A DNA stretch of 64,000 nucleotides from assembly GCF_021010565.1 (NCBI RefSeq), contig NZ_JAJNAY010000002.1:620001-684000 (forward strand). Direction: 5' to 3'. Source of the stretch: Chryseobacterium turcicum (GTDB taxonomy: Bacteria; Bacteroidota; Bacteroidia; Flavobacteriales; Weeksellaceae). Positions 60,369-64,000 of this stretch are shown here, piece by piece. The position numbers were made by a program, and so were the translations under genes. A model generated the notes under the pieces. The model was not told the DNA's origin and ran no database searches. It saw only the letters and a program-made list of their open reading frames with translations. Numbering within the stretch: the first letter of the stretch is position 1; each line of letters starts with the position of its first letter.

Positions 60369-61577
60369 TTGAAAAACATTGCATTTTACATCGCATCGCG
60401 TTACCTTTTATCTAAAAAAGGAAGTACTGCGGTTACATTTATCACCTGGCTTGCTGCTGTGGCGATGAGTGTTGCTGTAGCTGCAATGTTTGTCATTATT
60501 TCAGTTTTTTCGGGGCTTGAGGATTTCAACAAATCATTGATTTCTAATCTCCATGCTGATTTAACCATAAAAAGCACTTCTGGAAAAACACTGAAAAATT
60601 TAGATAAAATAAATTCTGTCTTAAAAAAGAATACAGAAATTTCCAGCTTCTCAAGAGTAATAGAAGAGAAAACCTACATCAATTACAACGGGAAAGGTGA
60701 CGTTGCCTATCTGCGAGGTGTAGACTCGGCTTACACCAAAGTAAACCCTGTTGATAAAACTATTTTTTACGGTAGCTACCCTTCATTCGAGTACAGCAAT
60801 GAAGTTATTATGGAACGTTCGCTCCAGAATAGATTGGGAATTCCTGTAGATGACTCCAACGCTGATTTCTCAACTCTTTTCATGCCTAAACCCGGAACGG
60901 GAATTATCAATAAGGAAGAAGACATTTATAATAAAAAAGAGATTGTCGTTTGTGGTGTTTTTCCCGGAAACGAGCAACTTAACAATTACATTATCGCCCC
61001 GATAGAATTAGCTGAAGAATTATTAAATCTTCCAAAAAATTCGGCTTATCAAATCGTCATAAAGCTTAAAAATCAAGACAATATAAACTCTGTACAACAG
61101 GACTTACTTAAAACTCTAGGAAAAGATATCGAAATCAAAACGAAGGAAGAAGAAAATGCTGCTTTCTGGAAAATGATTAACACCGAAAAGCTATTTATTT
61201 ATTTAATTTTTGCTTTGGTTATTTTTATCACGACTTTTAATTTGGCGGGGGCTATCATTATTTTACAGCTCGATAAAAAAGAGCAGGCAAAATCGCTTAT
61301 TTCTTTAGGCTTCCCTCTAGCTCATCTTAGGATGACGTATTTCTACACTGGAATTTTAATTGTCGTTTTAGGCGTAATTTCGGGCCTTGTGTTAGGAACA
61401 GCATTATGCTATTTCCAGCTTTACACAGAATTATTCAAAGCGGTAGAAGATTTGCCTTTTCCTGTAAAAATTGTGGGTAAAAATTATTTAATTGTAGCTA
61501 CCATTGCATCAGTTTTCGGTATCGCTATTTCTTGGTTTTTTTCTAAAATCAGCAAAGACTATATTACTAAAACTTAA
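60369..61577 (+). CDS. ABC transporter permease, LolC/LolE-FtsX type
   Basis: 402 residues, starting at TTG 60369 (MKNIAFYIASRYLLSKKG). One N-terminal transmembrane segment (FITWLAAVAMSVAVAAMFVIISVFSGL), a MacB-like periplasmic domain (about 45-270) and three C-terminal segments (LIFALVIFITTFNLAGAIII, YTGILIVVLGVISGLVLGT, IVATIASVFGIAISWFF). This layout is that of the lipoprotein-releasing LolC/E permeases. The ATPase gene is not next to it. Overlaps or near-overlaps with rbfA imply co-transcription. Confidence 0.9.
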   Translation: MKNIAFYIASRYLLSKKGSTAVTFITWLAAVAMSVAVAAMFVIISVFSGLEDFNKSLISNLHADLTIKSTSGKTLKNLDKINSVLKKNTEISSFSRVIEEKTYINYNGKGDVAYLRGVDSAYTKVNPVDKTIFYGSYPSFEYSNEVIMERSLQNRLGIPVDDSNADFSTLFMPKPGTGIINKEEDIYNKKEIVVCGVFPGNEQLNNYIIAPIELAEELLNLPKNSAYQIVIKLKNQDNINSVQQDLLKTLGKDIEIKTKEEENAAFWKMINTEKLFIYLIFALVIFITTFNLAGAIIILQLDKKEQAKSLISLGFPLAHLRMTYFYTGILIVVLGVISGLVLGTALCYFQLYTELFKAVEDLPFPVKIVGKNYLIVATIASVFGIAISWFFSKISKDYITKT

Positions 61578-61600
61578 TATTTATTTTTTTTATTAATTTG

Positions 61601-61608
61601 TAAGTTTG
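61601..61608 (+). promoter_or_regulatory. -7 box of the endonuclease gene
   Basis: TAAGTTTG matches TAnnTTTG, 18 bp before ATG 61627. This supports ATG 61627 over the upstream TTG at 61606, which lies inside the box. Confidence 0.65.
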
Positions 61609-61626
61609 CCGTCCAATTTAGAAAAA

Positions 61627-63399
61627 ATGAGACGAATTTTAAATTCTTTATTGCTAAGTCTGATTACCATCAGCGCTCTAGCTCAAATTCCAGCCAACTA
61701 TTACAGTACTGCAACCGGTACAGGCGCCGCACTTAAAACGCAGCTTAACACAATTATCACAAACGGTCACCAAGACCACGGTTATGGAGGATTATGGACA
61801 GCATACCAAACAACAGATCGTGATTATTATTATGAAAACGATGGTACTATTTTAGATATTTATTCTGAAAGACCAACTGTTGCAGACCCTTATAATTTCA
61901 CATACAACACCAATCAATGTGGAACTTACAGCAACGAGGGAGACTGCTACAACAGAGAACATATTGTACCTCAGAGTTTATTTAACCAAGCTTCCCCCAT
62001 GAGGAACGATATCCACTTTATCCGTGCAACAGATGGAAAAGTGAATGGTTTGAGATCAAATTATCCTTTTGGAAAAGTAGGAACAGCTACATCTACATCT
62101 TTAAATGGTTCAAAATTAGGAAATTCAGCTTCAGCAGGATATGGAGGTACGGTTTTCGAACCTATCGATGAGTTTAAAGGTGATGTTGCAAGAATGATTT
62201 TTTACTTTGTAACAAGATATGAAACCCAGCTTTCTGGCTTTAGTTCAGGAAATATGCTAGGTAATTCTGCATATCCGGGACTACAGGCTTGGGAGCTTAA
62301 TCAACTTTTGGCTTGGCATAATTTAGACCCTGTTTCCCCTGCAGAAATAGGAAGAAACAATGCATCTTACACATATCAAGGAAACAGAAACCCTTATATC
62401 GACAATCCTAACTATGTAGATTTAGTTTGGGGAACAATAACTTTAGATACTGAAGCTCCTACAACTCCTACAAACTTAGTGGCAAACAACCCTACTTCAA
62501 GCACTGTCGCATTAAACTGGACAGCTTCTACAGACAACATAGGAGTTATAGGATACGATGTTTACGCTAATGGAGTTTTAAAATCGACAGTTTCTGGAAC
62601 AACCACAACCGTTCAAGCACTAAACCCTTCTACAACTTACAATTTCTACGTTATTGCTAAAGATGCTGCAGGAAATCCTTCACCTCAAAGCAATATAGCA
62701 ACGGAAACTACCCTTGCCGGATCTGGCGGCGGAACAGGAACTTGCGGAACCGAAGATTTTGAAAACATAACAGGAACAGGAAACGGATACGCTACAAGAA
62801 TCTGGACGAATAATGGAATTACTTGGACGGCAACTGATGCAAGAATCGACCAAACGATTAATGAAAAAGCAATTACCATTCAAAATGGTAGTTTAACGAG
62901 TAGCTCTATTTCAGGAGGTGTTGCAACACTTACTGTTACTACACAACGTAAATTCGGAGGTTCATCATCAACTTTAAACTTACAGATAAACGGTACAACT
63001 GTAGCAACAATTCCATATAGTGATGTGGCTACAACGACAACAGTTAACGTTAATATTTCTGGAAATGTAATCATTAAACTTGTTAACCCTGTTGCTTCAA
63101 ACCGAGTAGCAATTGATGATCTTACTTGGACGTGTTCAACGACTTTATCAACTGTTGAAAACTCAAAAGAAAAAGCATTCAGTATTTACCCGAACCCGGT
63201 AAAAAATCACGAATTATTTGTAAAAGGCGAAAACCTAAGCAAAATTTCAAAAGCTGAAATCTATGACCTTTCAGGAAAATTGATTAAGAATATTGCCAAT
63301 CCTTTCAAAAACTCAAATAAAATTAATCTTCACAGAGTAACTAAAGGAGTTTATATCTTGAAAACAGACAATACTTCTACAAAATTCATCGTAGACTAA
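61627..63399 (+). CDS. Secreted endonuclease I with Fn3 domain and T9SS sorting domain
   Basis: 590 residues from ATG 61627, giving a signal peptide (MRRILNSLLLSLITISALAQ). The endonuclease I domain (about 20-275) has CYNREHIVPQSLFNQ with the His-metal motif, MRNDIHFIRATDGKVNGLRSN and FYFVTRY. Then an Fn3 domain (PTTPTNLVANNPTSSTVALNW...TTYNFYVIAKDAAGNPS), a beta-sandwich (EDFENITGTG...VAIDDLTW) and a T9SS type A C-terminal domain (FSIYPNPVKNHELFVKG...LHRVTKGVYILK). It should be exported by the type IX system and degrade extracellular DNA for nutrients or biofilm turnover. Confidence 0.93.
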   Translation: MRRILNSLLLSLITISALAQIPANYYSTATGTGAALKTQLNTIITNGHQDHGYGGLWTAYQTTDRDYYYENDGTILDIYSERPTVADPYNFTYNTNQCGTYSNEGDCYNREHIVPQSLFNQASPMRNDIHFIRATDGKVNGLRSNYPFGKVGTATSTSLNGSKLGNSASAGYGGTVFEPIDEFKGDVARMIFYFVTRYETQLSGFSSGNMLGNSAYPGLQAWELNQLLAWHNLDPVSPAEIGRNNASYTYQGNRNPYIDNPNYVDLVWGTITLDTEAPTTPTNLVANNPTSSTVALNWTASTDNIGVIGYDVYANGVLKSTVSGTTTTVQALNPSTTYNFYVIAKDAAGNPSPQSNIATETTLAGSGGGTGTCGTEDFENITGTGNGYATRIWTNNGITWTATDARIDQTINEKAITIQNGSLTSSSISGGVATLTVTTQRKFGGSSSTLNLQINGTTVATIPYSDVATTTTVNVNISGNVIIKLVNPVASNRVAIDDLTWTCSTTLSTVENSKEKAFSIYPNPVKNHELFVKGENLSKISKAEIYDLSGKLIKNIANPFKNSNKINLHRVTKGVYILKTDNTSTKFIVD

Positions 63400-63423
63400 G
63401 ACAACAAATATTTTCAACACTAA

Positions 63424-63450
63424 AGGCCGATTTTTATCGGTCTTTTTTTT
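63424..63450 (+). terminator. Terminator after the endonuclease gene
   Basis: AGGCCGA (63424-63430) pairs with TCGGTCT (63437-63443, one G-T pair), followed by a run of T. Confidence 0.8.
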
Positions 63451-63457
63451 ACTTTTG
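63450..63457 (+). promoter_or_regulatory. -7 box of aroE, close to leaderless
   Basis: TACTTTTG, an exact TAnnTTTG match, ends 4 bp before the ATG at 63462, the same spacing as at the response regulator gene. It abuts the T-run of the previous terminator. Confidence 0.6.
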
Positions 63458-63461
63458 ATGT

Positions 63462-64000
63462 ATGGATTCTAGCAACAAATTAGGACTGATTGGGAAAAAT
63501 ATCTCCTACTCTTTTTCGAAAAAATATTTTGAAGATAAATTTAAAAAGAAAAAACTTAGCGATTTTTCATACGAAATTTTCGATTTACAGGAAATTAATG
63601 AAATTGAAGAAGTATTTTTAAAACCTAGTCTTTTAGGATTTAATGTAACAATTCCTTATAAAGAAAAAATTATAGACTATCTCGATGCATTAAGTGATGA
63701 GGCTCAAAAAATAGGTGCTGTAAACTGTGTTTTAATTGAAAATGGGAAGAAAACAGGTTACAATACAGATGCTTTTGGTTTTGAAAAAACTTTAATTGCC
63801 CACAAAAAACCACATCACGATTCGGCATTGGTTTTAGGAAATGGTGGCGCTGCAAAAGCAATACAGTATGTTTTAGACAAACATCACATTCCATATAAAA
63901 CCATCTCAAGAAAATCAGAGATTAATTTTGATAATTTAGATACAGAAACCGTTTCAGAAAACAAGTTAATTATACAGTGTACTCCGGTAGGAACCTTCCC
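63462..64000 (+). CDS. aroE: Shikimate dehydrogenase (3' end outside the window)
   Basis: The first 179 codons are visible. [19 protein letters not shown] (substrate-binding SxS), [19 protein letters not shown] (catalytic Lys), [27 protein letters not shown] (Asn/Asp) and [16 protein letters not shown] (NADP Rossmann loop) are the AroE signatures. It reduces 3-dehydroshikimate in aromatic amino acid synthesis. The gene has its own promoter box. Confidence 0.94.
   Translation, partial: MDSSNKLGLIGKNISYSFSKKYFEDKFKKKKLSDFSYEIFDLQEINEIEEVFLKPSLLGFNVTIPYKEKIIDYLDALSDEAQKIGAVNCVLIENGKKTGYNTDAFGFEKTLIAHKKPHHDSALVLGNGGAAKAIQYVLDKHHIPYKTISRKSEINFDNLDTETVSENKLIIQCTPVGTF

Noticed and set aside
62680..63074. 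Overlapping minus-strand ORFs inside the endonuclease gene
   Set aside because: They are low-complexity Ser/Val-rich mirror frames of the Thr/Ser-rich Fn3 and beta-sandwich region.

Overview
The window comes from a low-GC Bacteroidota chromosome, most likely a Chryseobacterium-type flavobacterium (Weeksellaceae). The signs are a SusC/SusD pair, a type IX secretion (T9SS) sorting domain, several GLPGLI-family proteins, an ISAon1-type insertion sequence, almost no Shine-Dalgarno sequences, and many copies of the Bacteroidota -7 promoter box TAnnTTTG. Genus is inferred from these features, not from a database search.

Layout. (1) 1-20761 is a pectin utilization locus: SusC/SusD uptake, two pectin methylesterases (CE8), two pectate lyases (PL1-like, PL10), a GH28 polygalacturonase, a GH105 unsaturated-uronyl hydrolase, a GH43 enzyme, two CE12-type rhamnogalacturonan acetylesterases, an alpha/beta esterase, two DUF4861 proteins, a KdgF-like cupin and a decayed second esterase. 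Together they would demethylate, deacetylate and cut homogalacturonan and rhamnogalacturonan I, import the oligomers and linearize the unsaturated uronate. No regulator for it lies in the window. (2) 20891-25985 has small envelope proteins and an OmpR-type two-component system. A TTCCC direct repeat with 11-bp phasing lies upstream of the response regulator, of an outer-membrane-type protein gene and of a PepSY-like gene, suggesting a local regulon. (3) 26234-31927 is a giant DUF4011/superfamily-1 helicase/nuclease-like/DUF3320 protein related to the Hhe class of predicted defence proteins. (4) 31976-40536 holds small secreted proteins, a DUF2157-DUF4401-GDYXXLXY membrane operon and a GLPGLI cluster with gene remnants. 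(5) 40604-43421 has a GNAT-nitrilase fusion and an intergenic stretch rich in MITE-like repeats.

(6) 43422-57538 is the most interesting part: a curli-type functional amyloid system. csgA and csgB are followed by a CsgC/CsgH-CsgE fusion, csgF, a csgG with an added C-terminal beta-barrel-like domain, and a Fn3/TolB-propeller lipoprotein. Beside them lie a divergent LuxR-type regulator with a degenerate receiver (a CsgD analogue) and a 1987-residue adhesin-like protein built of six Ca-binding modules. (7) 57907-59307 is a complete insertion sequence with perfect 23-bp ends and an A8 slippage site. (8) 59361-64000 is housekeeping: a tRNA with CAT anticodon, methylmalonyl-CoA epimerase, rbfA, a LolC/E-type permease, a T9SS-exported endonuclease I and the start of aroE.

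Intergenic DNA carries several families of short palindromic or MITE-like repeats. One has two copies with apparent 10-13 bp target duplications.
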